A stretch of DNA of 64,000 nt from Lysinibacillus sp. FSL M8-0337 (GTDB lineage: Bacteria; Bacillota; Bacilli; Bacillales_A; Planococcaceae): assembly GCF_038593855.1 (NCBI RefSeq), contig NZ_CP151996.1, positions 558,001 through 622,000 of the forward strand, given 5' to 3'. Shown in pieces: positions 27,608 through 35,975 of this stretch (its first letter is position 1; each line of letters starts with the position of its first letter). Both the position numbers and the translations under genes were made by a program. The notes under the pieces are model-generated. The model made no database searches. It had not been told where the DNA came from and saw only the letters and a list, made by a program, of their open reading frames with translations.

Positions 27608-30382
27608 GTGAGTCAAAATGAAGATTTACAAAAAGAAATTAGCGATTTAATAAAAATGCTTGAGATTTATCAAGTTGAGGAGGATACATCTAATCAAGAG
27701 GATGAAATTATTGGAAGATACAAATTAATAATGAATCGTTTAGATGTAACAGGGATTGTGAATTTTAAACATAATTACATCGCTTTAACAGAAAAATTTA
27801 TAGAAACATTAAGTAAAAAGAAAAAGCTATTAAATCATTATAAACATTACATGGATGGTTTTATTGAGAAAATAACAAAAAATAAAAGTGAAAATATTAA
27901 CTATTTTCTAAGCTTTAAAATCTATCAGTTAACACCTTTCTATTGGATGATTGATGAAAATAAGTTTGCAGGCAATGACATGTTAAATCATCAGCTAGAT
28001 ATTTTTAAAAGATGCTTTTCTTCTGAATCTAAAAAACTATTATTTAAAATATTCCAAAATTTTTATAAATATCAAGAATTTAAAAACTTCAGTGACTATT
28101 CGGATTGTATTAAAGACACTGTCATTATAGGTTATATAACAGAACAACAATATAGTGAATCGGAAATAAATAAGTTAACATTGTCAATTGGATATGCTGG
28201 GGAACCTGGGAGTATAGGCTATGATTTTATGGGTATTAGAACAATTAAAAATGTGTTTGGATTAGTGGATAAGTCAGAAGTTGTTGAAGCAATTGTAACC
28301 CGTCTATCAGAAAATATTGTTTATCGTAAAGAATTAACTGCTAAACAAATCAATGCAGTAATTCATACTTCAAATATTAATTCTATGTTAAAGAAGCGCT
28401 TAAAATTTACTTTTACGACAGTTCGTATAATAGATAACGTTTTAAAAAGGGCAGTCTTTAAATCTTTACCCAACGAATTAAAAATCGATGGGGACGATAT
28501 TGAAATGATGAACGCTGTCAGCCTTCCAACATTGCTTACTCTAAATGATAGCGAGTATGCTTTTACAATAAAAGATATGGATTCAGATGCAGAAACGAAA
28601 AGTGTATATCTAATTCGCAAAGGCTTTCCAAAAGATAAATTATTGTTTTCAATCAAGGATATTGATGACAAGCAATTTGAGATTAGCTCTGAACAAGGAG
28701 AGAATACCTTTAGCTATGATAAGGCACATGAATTAAGCAATTTTTTTGTAGAAATATTAAAAAAAGAATTTGGTCATGTTGGGACAGGGGAAGTAGGTGA
28801 CATTAAGCTTATTTATTTCTGGATTAAAGAGCACAAAATATTAAAAGATAAGTCTATGACATTTAGCGATAAATACAAAGTTGAATACAAAAACAAAGAA
28901 TGGGTTGTAGAGGATAACACGAATGAACTAGACTCGGTTCTTTATAACGATCATGATAAGGTGAAAATGATTAATGCGATAGTTGGGAAAAATGGCGCTG
29001 GGAAAACAACATTGCTCGATATGTTCAAATACTACTTTAACAATCAAAATGATGAAAATGCTTTTAAAAAATTTTTAATCATATATGAGGATGGAGACAA
29101 TTTAATTCTTAGACATAATTTTGAACAAGGCGATGGATATAAAATTGATGTTAGGTCTGCTATAAGGTATCAGAAAATGCGATACGATATGAATTCAGGA
29201 ATTTTATCTAACACAAGTTTATTAAGTTATACAAGTTTTACAGAGCTATCAAATTATGCTGGAAGTGAGCACGATAGAGAAGTAGAAGGCAATCATAAAG
29301 ATTTGTCAATAAACAACGAATTAAGAATGCTAGAAAGAATCAAAGATGCTAGAGAGAGGGAAGGGGTCAAAAGGCAACTAGTTAATCAAGATAACTATAA
29401 AAAGTTGATCCTTCTTAGTGAAAGTGAAACGTTAAACGAGGAATTTGCTGAAGGTATTCCGTTACCTCATGGAGTTTTGTTAAAGGTGAAAGTTTATCAG
29501 AATAAGACCAAAGATATTGAAGGAGTTTTGACAAAACTTTTTGGGGAAAAAATCGAAAGCTCAAAAGTTTTAGAAGAATACTATGATATAAGCTTTACAT
29601 TAAAGAACGTGGATTATAAAGATTTATTGTCTTTGTATCAATTTGTGGCAAGTAACTCACAATGGATTTGTACACTGGACTTTCTAGGATTATCTTCAGG
29701 GCAATATGCAAAGCTTACGTTGTTTGCGAAGCTATTCTTTGAGAGCAATCATAAAAAAGTAACGAGAATATTAGGGGCCCTAGCAAGAGCTAATTCATAT
29801 GTCAAAAACTATAATACAAAAGATATTTCTTCTGATTATTTAAAGAACAACCAAAATGAGAACCTGATGATTCTACTAGATGAGGGAGATATGTTCTTCC
29901 ATCCAGCATGGCAAAAGAGCTTTATTAGTGATATCAAAAGTTTACTGAATTATGCCTTTAAGGATCATGAAATAGTCAATACCGTTCACTTACTATTAAC
30001 TTCAAACTCACCATTTATCATGTCAGATATTCCTTTAGAGCATACAATCGTGTTAGGTGGAAAATATGAGATGGAGCAGACCTATGCTCAAAATATCCAT
30101 GATATTTTAAAATCATCGTTCTTTATGGACAATGGGACGTTAGGAGAAGTCGCTCATAAGCATATAAAGAAACTAATTCAACTATTCCAAAAGGAAGATG
30201 TTACTGAAGTAGAAAGACAATATATTAAGAAATCTATTGATATGATTGGGGAGCCTTTAATTCGTTATAAGCTGGAGTCAATGTATAAAAAGAAGTTTTC
30301 CGAAAGTATAAAAGCTGATCAAAGAATAAAGGAGCTTGAGGAAGAACTGGAATTACTCAAAAAAGGAAGAGGATTACAATAG
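27608..30382 (+). CDS. AAA/ABC-type ATPase with long N-terminal extension, defence-like
   Basis: A 924-residue protein starting at GTG behind GGGGGAAGAG. The ATPase core is at the C-terminal half: Walker A GKNGAGKT (460-467), an ABC-type signature LSSGQ (695-699), and Walker B LLDEGD (Asp758-Glu759) followed by HPAWQ. Residues 1-420 are Lys/Ile-rich and match no family I know. A coiled coil ends the protein. The HNH gene overlaps by one base (TAGTG). ATPase plus HNH pairs of this shape are typical of Septu (PtuA/PtuB) and related anti-phage systems, where the ATPase controls the nuclease. The very low GC content suggests horizontal transfer. Septu identity is inferred; PtuA is normally shorter. 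Confidence 0.75.
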   Translation: MSQNEDLQKEISDLIKMLEIYQVEEDTSNQEDEIIGRYKLIMNRLDVTGIVNFKHNYIALTEKFIETLSKKKKLLNHYKHYMDGFIEKITKNKSENINYFLSFKIYQLTPFYWMIDENKFAGNDMLNHQLDIFKRCFSSESKKLLFKIFQNFYKYQEFKNFSDYSDCIKDTVIIGYITEQQYSESEINKLTLSIGYAGEPGSIGYDFMGIRTIKNVFGLVDKSEVVEAIVTRLSENIVYRKELTAKQINAVIHTSNINSMLKKRLKFTFTTVRIIDNVLKRAVFKSLPNELKIDGDDIEMMNAVSLPTLLTLNDSEYAFTIKDMDSDAETKSVYLIRKGFPKDKLLFSIKDIDDKQFEISSEQGENTFSYDKAHELSNFFVEILKKEFGHVGTGEVGDIKLIYFWIKEHKILKDKSMTFSDKYKVEYKNKEWVVEDNTNELDSVLYNDHDKVKMINAIVGKNGAGKTTLLDMFKYYFNNQNDENAFKKFLIIYEDGDNLILRHNFEQGDGYKIDVRSAIRYQKMRYDMNSGILSNTSLLSYTSFTELSNYAGSEHDREVEGNHKDLSINNELRMLERIKDAREREGVKRQLVNQDNYKKLILLSESETLNEEFAEGIPLPHGVLLKVKVYQNKTKDIEGVLTKLFGEKIESSKVLEEYYDISFTLKNVDYKDLLSLYQFVASNSQWICTLDFLGLSSGQYAKLTLFAKLFFESNHKKVTRILGALARANSYVKNYNTKDISSDYLKNNQNENLMILLDEGDMFFHPAWQKSFISDIKSLLNYAFKDHEIVNTVHLLLTSNSPFIMSDIPLEHTIVLGGKYEMEQTYAQNIHDILKSSFFMDNGTLGEVAHKHIKKLIQLFQKEDVTEVERQYIKKSIDMIGEPLIRYKLESMYKKKFSESIKADQRIKELEEELELLKKGRGLQ

Positions 30383-31497
30383 TGATAGAAATAAAAAATC
30401 ATCACATTATAGATGCTATGGCAATTCATATTGATGAATTGCAAATAGAAATAACGGATAAACTTAAAAAATACAAAGCCATATTTACTTTTCTAAAAGA
30501 TTATCAAGCTAATAATGCACTTACATTTGATGCGGACAAGAAGAACTTAGTCAATCCAGTAATAAGTATTAGTGAATCATCAACGAAAGTCAGGGGAGAT
30601 ATTGATAAGCAGCTTCACTGTGTTAAAGCAGACTATCGGAATAACGCTAGTAAATACTTAGATATTATAAAGATGCTTGAACGAGATGTTGTAAGGATTT
30701 TAGAAGCTGATCGAGATACCTTTCTTACTCTTATCAAAGAATATGATTATTCAACATTGGGCGTTGGAGAAAATGATTTAAAAAAACTATTTGAAAAAAT
30801 ATTCAATTACCATTCCTTTTCTGATAAAGAAAGAAAAAAGTACAATGCTTATGCACTTACTGAAAATTTAGGAATTAATTCATGCCCGTATTGTAACAGG
30901 CTGTATACGTTAACTATTATTTGCAAAAAAGTTAGGGGGGTAACTAATTTTGTGACAAGGCCTGAACTTGATCACTATTTACCAAAGTCGAAATATCCTC
31001 TTTTTGGACTTTCCTTTAATAATCTTATACCTAGCTGCAGTATTTGCAATAAAATAAAAAATGATGATACGGATCATACAAGAATGCATCATCATCCATA
31101 TTTTGATGACACAAAGCTCGATTTTAATCTTGATGGCATCCTATATGATAGTGGTAATAATAGTTTTAATAGTAAAGGCGAGTGGGATATTGTAGTAGAA
31201 GAAAACGGTTGTAACTATACAAAGGAGTCCATTAAGATCTTTAGACTTAGTGAAATTTACAGAGAGCACAATTTCATCATAGAAGATATGATAACTAAAG
31301 CACAGGAATACAATCAAACCTTTATTAATGATATAGAAGATCTTTTTTCTGGCGAACAGTTAGAAACAGATACGCTTCTGGAAAGGATTTTTGGAGTGCT
31401 ACCTGCTGAACAAGATTACTGCAATCCACTGAATAAGTTTAAAAGAGCAATTTATCAATCCATAAGAAAGGCACAGAATATAAACGTTACTCTTTAA
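30382..31497 (+). CDS. HNH endonuclease of the ATPase/HNH defence module (PtuB-like)
   Basis: A 371-residue protein starting at a GTG that overlaps the ATPase stop. The HNH nuclease has paired zinc ligands: Cys168 and Cys171 (CPYC), and Cys219 and Cys222 (CSIC). Between them are Asp197-His198 in ELDHYLPKSKYP and the conserved Asn in FNNLIPSC. This layout is that of HNH nucleases in Septu, retron and McrA-like defence. The N-terminal 150 residues are helical and probably bind the ATPase. It would cut nucleic acid when the ATPase signals infection; the target is unknown. Confidence 0.82.
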   Translation: MIEIKNHHIIDAMAIHIDELQIEITDKLKKYKAIFTFLKDYQANNALTFDADKKNLVNPVISISESSTKVRGDIDKQLHCVKADYRNNASKYLDIIKMLERDVVRILEADRDTFLTLIKEYDYSTLGVGENDLKKLFEKIFNYHSFSDKERKKYNAYALTENLGINSCPYCNRLYTLTIICKKVRGVTNFVTRPELDHYLPKSKYPLFGLSFNNLIPSCSICNKIKNDDTDHTRMHHHPYFDDTKLDFNLDGILYDSGNNSFNSKGEWDIVVEENGCNYTKESIKIFRLSEIYREHNFIIEDMITKAQEYNQTFINDIEDLFSGEQLETDTLLERIFGVLPAEQDYCNPLNKFKRAIYQSIRKAQNINVTL

Positions 31498-31625
31498 ATG
31501 TTAATATCCTACATCACAGATGCTTGCTTTTTACTAAAAAAATAGCTACCAACTAGTGCCATTGCATTATCTGATAAACTATGACATGCTTAATAGAGAG
31601 AGTATAGTACTAGGAGAATGTTGTA

Positions 31626-32624
31626 GTGATTAAAGAGTGGGATTTCCTACGTGTAGTGGCATGCCTATCCATTTTACTATTACATACATCATCGTGGGTA
31701 ATTTTGGAGGTTGGTGTAGAACCCGAGCAACAGGTTTATCTGTTTTTGCGCATTGCGCTTTGCTATGCAACGCCGACGTTTATTGTGTTATCGATTATCA
31801 TATTGTCGAATCGTTATCGTGAACGGCTACCAATGAATTTTTGGTCGAGTCGTCTTCAATATATTTTAGTGCCTTTTTTAGTGTGGGCTTTTGTTGATGC
31901 ATTATTGGTGGAGTCAATTTATCGTAAAGGTTTGTTATGGGACAAGTATTTCTATAATGTAGTTTATGGAGAGTTTGTTGGCTGGTTTGTTGTGGTTATT
32001 TTCCAGCTATATGTAGTATTTGCGTTGATGAAGCGTTTTAAATGGTCGATTACTTGGTTTTTACCGCTTAGTGTGTTGATTACGCTTGTACATCATGCGG
32101 TCATTGCATTGCCTTATCCAATTTTTGAGGAGCATGCGAACGTGTTACGCTTGCTGTTTACAGGATGGCTTGGTTATTTTGCAGTTGCCTATGCGATGGG
32201 AGTCTCATATGAGAGACTAGCTGCATTGGCGAAGAAGTACCGAGGTGCAACGGTTGTTTTCGTTGTACTTGCTGTACTGTTTTTAACGATTCGTATGTTA
32301 CTTGGCTATACAGAGGTGCATTCGAGGCGTCTTGATATAGTCCCGCTTGTCTTTAGTGTTGTGCTTTGTGTTATTGCTTGGGGGCAGTCATTGCCAGCTA
32401 CGAAATTGGTTCGTATTATTAGTCAATATGCGTTTATGATTTACCTTATCCATTGGGAAGTGCTACGTCTATCGACAAGCTGGTTTGTGGCACATTTTGA
32501 TAGCACATTGACGCGTGTTTCCATGCTTATGTTGTGGACACTTGTTGTTTGCATCGCGTTGACGAAACTATTGTCATTTTTACCGTTTAGTCAATGGATT
32601 GTTGGAAAGTTGAAAAAACGTTAA
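31626..32624 (+). CDS. Membrane O-acyltransferase, acyltransferase_3 family
   Basis: A 332-residue integral membrane protein with about ten hydrophobic segments. The start is GTG at 31626 after AGGAG. The N-terminus WDFLRVVACLSILLLHTSSW has the Arg and catalytic-type His of the family. These enzymes transfer acyl groups, usually acetyl, to surface sugars or peptidoglycan. There is no C-terminal SGNH domain, unlike OatA. It is convergent with an MBOAT/DHHW pair that also looks like a polymer acylation system; the substrate cannot be told from sequence. Confidence 0.8.
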   Translation: MIKEWDFLRVVACLSILLLHTSSWVILEVGVEPEQQVYLFLRIALCYATPTFIVLSIIILSNRYRERLPMNFWSSRLQYILVPFLVWAFVDALLVESIYRKGLLWDKYFYNVVYGEFVGWFVVVIFQLYVVFALMKRFKWSITWFLPLSVLITLVHHAVIALPYPIFEEHANVLRLLFTGWLGYFAVAYAMGVSYERLAALAKKYRGATVVFVVLAVLFLTIRMLLGYTEVHSRRLDIVPLVFSVVLCVIAWGQSLPATKLVRIISQYAFMIYLIHWEVLRLSTSWFVAHFDSTLTRVSMLMLWTLVVCIALTKLLSFLPFSQWIVGKLKKR

Positions 32625-32663
32625 AAAGCAGTGATCTCTAACTAGATAGAAATCACTGCTTTT
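32624..32663 (+). terminator. Terminator of the acyltransferase gene
   Basis: AAAGCAGTGAT pairs with ATCACTGCTTT. Confidence 0.8.
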
Positions 32664-32680
32664 GTAGTTGTTTTGGAAAT

Positions 32681-32806
32681 CGCGGGTAAACCGAAGTAAA
32701 TCGCGGGTAAACCGGAGCGAATCGCGGGTAAATCAGAGTAAACCGCGGGTAAATCAGAGTAAACCGCGGGTAACCCAAAGCAATCCGCGGATACCTCGTT
32801 ATTACG
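32681..32806. repeat. Tandem array, six 21-bp units with CGCGGGTAA core
   Basis: CGCGGGTAA (last unit CGCGGATAC) starts at 32681, 32702, 32723, 32744, 32765 and 32786, exactly 21 bp apart, while the other positions vary. It lies between convergent genes. On the reverse strand the units translate as heptads with a YPR core, without a stop inside the array. The same design occurs at 60107-60232. Confidence 0.9.
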
Positions 32807-32820
32807 TGATTGACCGATAG

Positions 32821-34002
32821 TTATTCGGGCATAAGTTTTAAATTGCGATCATTATAGGCAAGAATAACATAGTCCGGTTGCATATTTTGTAAGTAAGGAA
32901 TAATATCCTTCTCTAAATAACGTAAGTCTAAAATGGTAACAGTTTTAAAGTGACTTGCTACGTGAAATTGAATGGTGTTAAAGTATGAATCTTTAATAAC
33001 GACGAGATGTTTGTCGCTGTCATAGTTTTGGTTGACGATTGTAAGTTCAGCAAAGTCGCGGCTGTAGGCATCCGCATAGTTCACTATTGCGTCAGGACTC
33101 ATCTGTTTCGCCCGACCGTATACTGCTTCGTACGGTGCAGTGATGCCACCTTCAATTGTACCGTCGTAAATTGTAAATTGTGTTGCAAACGATGCGGGTT
33201 CGTTATAGCAAATTTGTTCATTATTCTCGACGGTCATATAGAGTATTTTATTCCATGAGCCGGCGAACTTATTTGGTAAACAAAATGTATTGGCTTCATC
33301 AAAAGGAATGGTTGCTATTGTTTCGCCCAGTCGTTTGTTTAGTGTATGGATAAGCGCTTCGTAGCCTGAATAGGCACCGCGAATTGTCCAGTGATGATCT
33401 GTTTTAAAGAAGTTGCGCTCGGCAGAAAAGTTTTCTTGCATTTCATCATAAAGACGAATATTGTCAACGCCAGCAGCGGTAACAAGTTCGTGCAGTTTTA
33501 CATTGTTGGTAATACCAGCATCTTCTGGCATATAGTGTGGGCTTGGCTCACGTGAATAAGTCGCCTTTGCTGGTAGGGAGTAAAATGTAAACGGTATATG
33601 CTTTTCCGCTAGACCTTCGCTTAAGCGTTGTAAATCAGAGGCAAAAGCAGCTAGCTCTTCTTCGGGTTTTACGGCGGCCGGCTTAGAAATAATCCAGCCA
33701 GTTTTATCGTCAACAGCGTACTTATCATTTAAATACGTTTTGCCCATAACACGTTGAAAGTTTACATAATTGCGCATCCATGTATCACGTGCAGGAAACT
33801 GGTCAGAAATATACGACTCTACTTGCTTGGACCATGTCCCTGTTAAAATGTCCTTAGCGCTTGGCGTAATGTTGGCAGATTCTAATGGCCGGTTTTCCAT
33901 TTCTGATTGCGGCCGATCTACCGTTAATATATGCACGACGAAGCCACCGAAAATAATGCAAAAAAATGTAATTGGTAATAGATACGTTTGAATTTTTCGC
34001 AT
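32821..34002 (-). CDS. DHHW/AlgX-like cell-surface acetylation protein
   Basis: A 393-residue protein with an N-terminal membrane anchor (about 6-27) and an extracellular SGNH-like domain. TDHHWT near residue 203 is the DHHW-family signature, and KDSY near 345 resembles the catalytic serine block of AlgX/AlgJ-type acetyltransferases. It follows an MBOAT gene by about 10 bases. Such pairs move acetyl groups across the membrane (MBOAT) and attach them to a polymer outside (DHHW). In Bacillus anthracis, analogous PatA/PatB proteins acetylate the wall polymer bound by SLH proteins. That parallel is attractive here, but the substrate is inferred. Confidence 0.82.
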   Translation of the reverse strand: MRKIQTYLLPITFFCIIFGGFVVHILTVDRPQSEMENRPLESANITPSAKDILTGTWSKQVESYISDQFPARDTWMRNYVNFQRVMGKTYLNDKYAVDDKTGWIISKPAAVKPEEELAAFASDLQRLSEGLAEKHIPFTFYSLPAKATYSREPSPHYMPEDAGITNNVKLHELVTAAGVDNIRLYDEMQENFSAERNFFKTDHHWTIRGAYSGYEALIHTLNKRLGETIATIPFDEANTFCLPNKFAGSWNKILYMTVENNEQICYNEPASFATQFTIYDGTIEGGITAPYEAVYGRAKQMSPDAIVNYADAYSRDFAELTIVNQNYDSDKHLVVIKDSYFNTIQFHVASHFKTVTILDLRYLEKDIIPYLQNMQPDYVILAYNDRNLKLMPE

Positions 34003-34012
34003 GATGTCCCAC

Positions 34013-35437
34013 CTAAAATCTAAAGTAAATGAATGGATTATGTGTTGCGTTTACTAAAAACATCGTAATAAATAACAAAAGTGCACCATAGTAAATGGTT
34101 TGTGTAATGCGCAGACCCCAGTCAAATGATAGGGAAGCGGCTGCCTTTTGTTCACTCCATGTTTGATAAAGCTTATAAATCGGCATGGCAAAAATAATAG
34201 CGATGACAAAGTAAAGCGCATAATCTTTTGTCAGTAAAATCGTTTCATAATTGTACAGTGCGGCATCGGAAAGCCCAAACAGCGTTTTGATAAATGAAAA
34301 TGCATATGTAAAATCATTTGCTCTAAAGAACACCCAGCCAATCATTACAATAATTAATATATACATATGTCGGACTATGCGTGGAATGCGTGCCAACCAT
34401 TTCAGCAGCACCCATTTTTCCAAGCAAATTAAGATACCGTAGTAAAAGCCCCATGCCATAAACGTCCAACTAGCCCCGTGCCAAAAACCAGTAAGTGTCC
34501 ACACAATAAGTAAGTTACGATATAGTTTCCATTCATGGCTAACACGACTACCACCAAGTGGGAAGTAGACATAATCTCTAAACCAACTGCTAAGTGAGAT
34601 ATGCCAGCGTCGCCAAAAGTCTGTAACAGATTGTGCTATATATGGATAGTTAAAGTTTTCTTCAAATTTAAAGCCGAAAATTCGTGCTAACCCAATTGCC
34701 ATATCACTATAGCCTGAGAAGTCAAAATAAATTTGCAGGGAGTACGCTAAAATCCCAATCCAGGCAGTCCCAGTTGTTAAATCCCCACCTGATAAGCTAA
34801 AGACGTGATCGGCAACTTCGCCCATCGGATTGGCTATCAGTACTTTTTTCGCCAACCCTTGTACAAAGCGACGCGTCCCAATCATCCAATCTTCTGCTGT
34901 CGCAATTCGTTTCTTTATTTGTTCAGCTACCGTTTGATAACGAACGATAGGGCCTGCAACGAGTTGCGGAAATAATGTAATGAAAAGTGATAAATCTAAA
35001 AAATTGCGCTGTGCCTTTACGTCCTTACGATAGACATCAATTACATAACTAAGAGCTTGGAACGTGTAAAATGATATACCGATTGGCAGCGGTACAGCCT
35101 GCCATTCAATAGGTTGCGTCAAATAATTATTGACAATCTCCACGAAAAAGCCAGCATATTTGTAATAGCCTAAGATGGCTAGGTTACTAACAATGACTAA
35201 CCAAAGTAATGTTTTGCGCTTGGACTGGGAAGCGGTGTTTTCAATAACGATACCGAGCACATAATTGAGTATGATGGACAGCATCATGAGAAGCACATAT
35301 TTCGGCTCACCCCAAGCGTAAAAGAACAAACTTGCCAACAGTAAAATCGTATTGCGTAGCATCTTCGGAGAGATGAAGTACACAACAATCACTAATGGCA
35401 AAAAGACATATAAAAAAATAAGACTACTAAATACCAT
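34013..35437 (-). CDS. MBOAT-family O-acyltransferase (AlgI/PatA-like)
   Basis: A 474-residue polytopic membrane protein. The start at 35437 (MVFSSLIFLYVFLPL) is chosen over an in-frame ATG further upstream because it begins the family's first membrane helix and has GGGGATT about 10 bases before it. The signature RRWHISLSSWFRDYVYFPLGG and the active-site His at about residue 320 (FWHGASW) are intact. It passes acetyl groups through the membrane to the DHHW partner. It is first in a two-gene operon. Confidence 0.88.
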   Translation of the reverse strand: MVFSSLIFLYVFLPLVIVVYFISPKMLRNTILLLASLFFYAWGEPKYVLLMMLSIILNYVLGIVIENTASQSKRKTLLWLVIVSNLAILGYYKYAGFFVEIVNNYLTQPIEWQAVPLPIGISFYTFQALSYVIDVYRKDVKAQRNFLDLSLFITLFPQLVAGPIVRYQTVAEQIKKRIATAEDWMIGTRRFVQGLAKKVLIANPMGEVADHVFSLSGGDLTTGTAWIGILAYSLQIYFDFSGYSDMAIGLARIFGFKFEENFNYPYIAQSVTDFWRRWHISLSSWFRDYVYFPLGGSRVSHEWKLYRNLLIVWTLTGFWHGASWTFMAWGFYYGILICLEKWVLLKWLARIPRIVRHMYILIIVMIGWVFFRANDFTYAFSFIKTLFGLSDAALYNYETILLTKDYALYFVIAIIFAMPIYKLYQTWSEQKAAASLSFDWGLRITQTIYYGALLLFITMFLVNATHNPFIYFRF

Positions 35438-35479
35438 TTCTGTCAAATCCCCATCTCTGTAAAAAATAAAACTTCGTGA

Positions 35480-35536
35480 ATCGCAAGCTACTAATGTGAA
35501 ACGCCACAAAACCCGAGCAAAACGCCACAAAACCGA
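35480..35536. repeat. Three-unit ~21-bp intergenic repeat
   Basis: ATCGCAAGCT, then ACGCCACAAAAC twice, with repeat starts 20 and 21 bases apart. It overlaps the DNA just upstream of the MBOAT start. Confidence 0.5.
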
Positions 35537-35975
35537 GTTTTACCACTATTAGAAGTCTAGTAATGCCCATTTATTTTAATAGCTATCGCTAGATTCTGGT
35601 TTCCATAAAATATTAATCCATTTTTCCAAGGGAATTAATGAATAAATTACCTATATTATTGTAACTTAAATTCACGATTTGTTCACTATTCCTTTAAGTG
35701 AGATATTTGGCTTACTTAAAAATTATTGGAAGGGAAAAAGTCTCAATAACTATGGGTAAAATGGTATATTTTTCGAACAAAAGAAACGTTAGTATGCCAA
35801 AATTCGGATGGAAAACAAATTATAAATAAACTAATAAATGTATTTGTAACCAATGAAGATAAACTATTACCACATCCTTCATTCCAAATATTGCACATAG
35901 AAATGTATGTTCTACTTCTTTTATAATAGAAACGTAGTCACAAAAGTGGCTAATTTATCTAGGAGGTTTTTGCAC
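35537..35975 (+). other. AT-rich leader region of the second S-layer gene
   Basis: No gene is seen here. A TATAAT at 35922-35927 could be a -10 element, though the -35 is poor. AGGAGG at 35961-35966 is the ribosome binding site for the ATG at 35976. Length and AT content resemble the leader of the 11286 S-layer gene. Confidence 0.4.

Noticed and set aside
32681..32806. CRISPR array
   Set aside because: The 21-bp units have a ~10-bp core and no true spacers, no leader or cas genes are nearby, and the same pattern occurs elsewhere between convergent genes.
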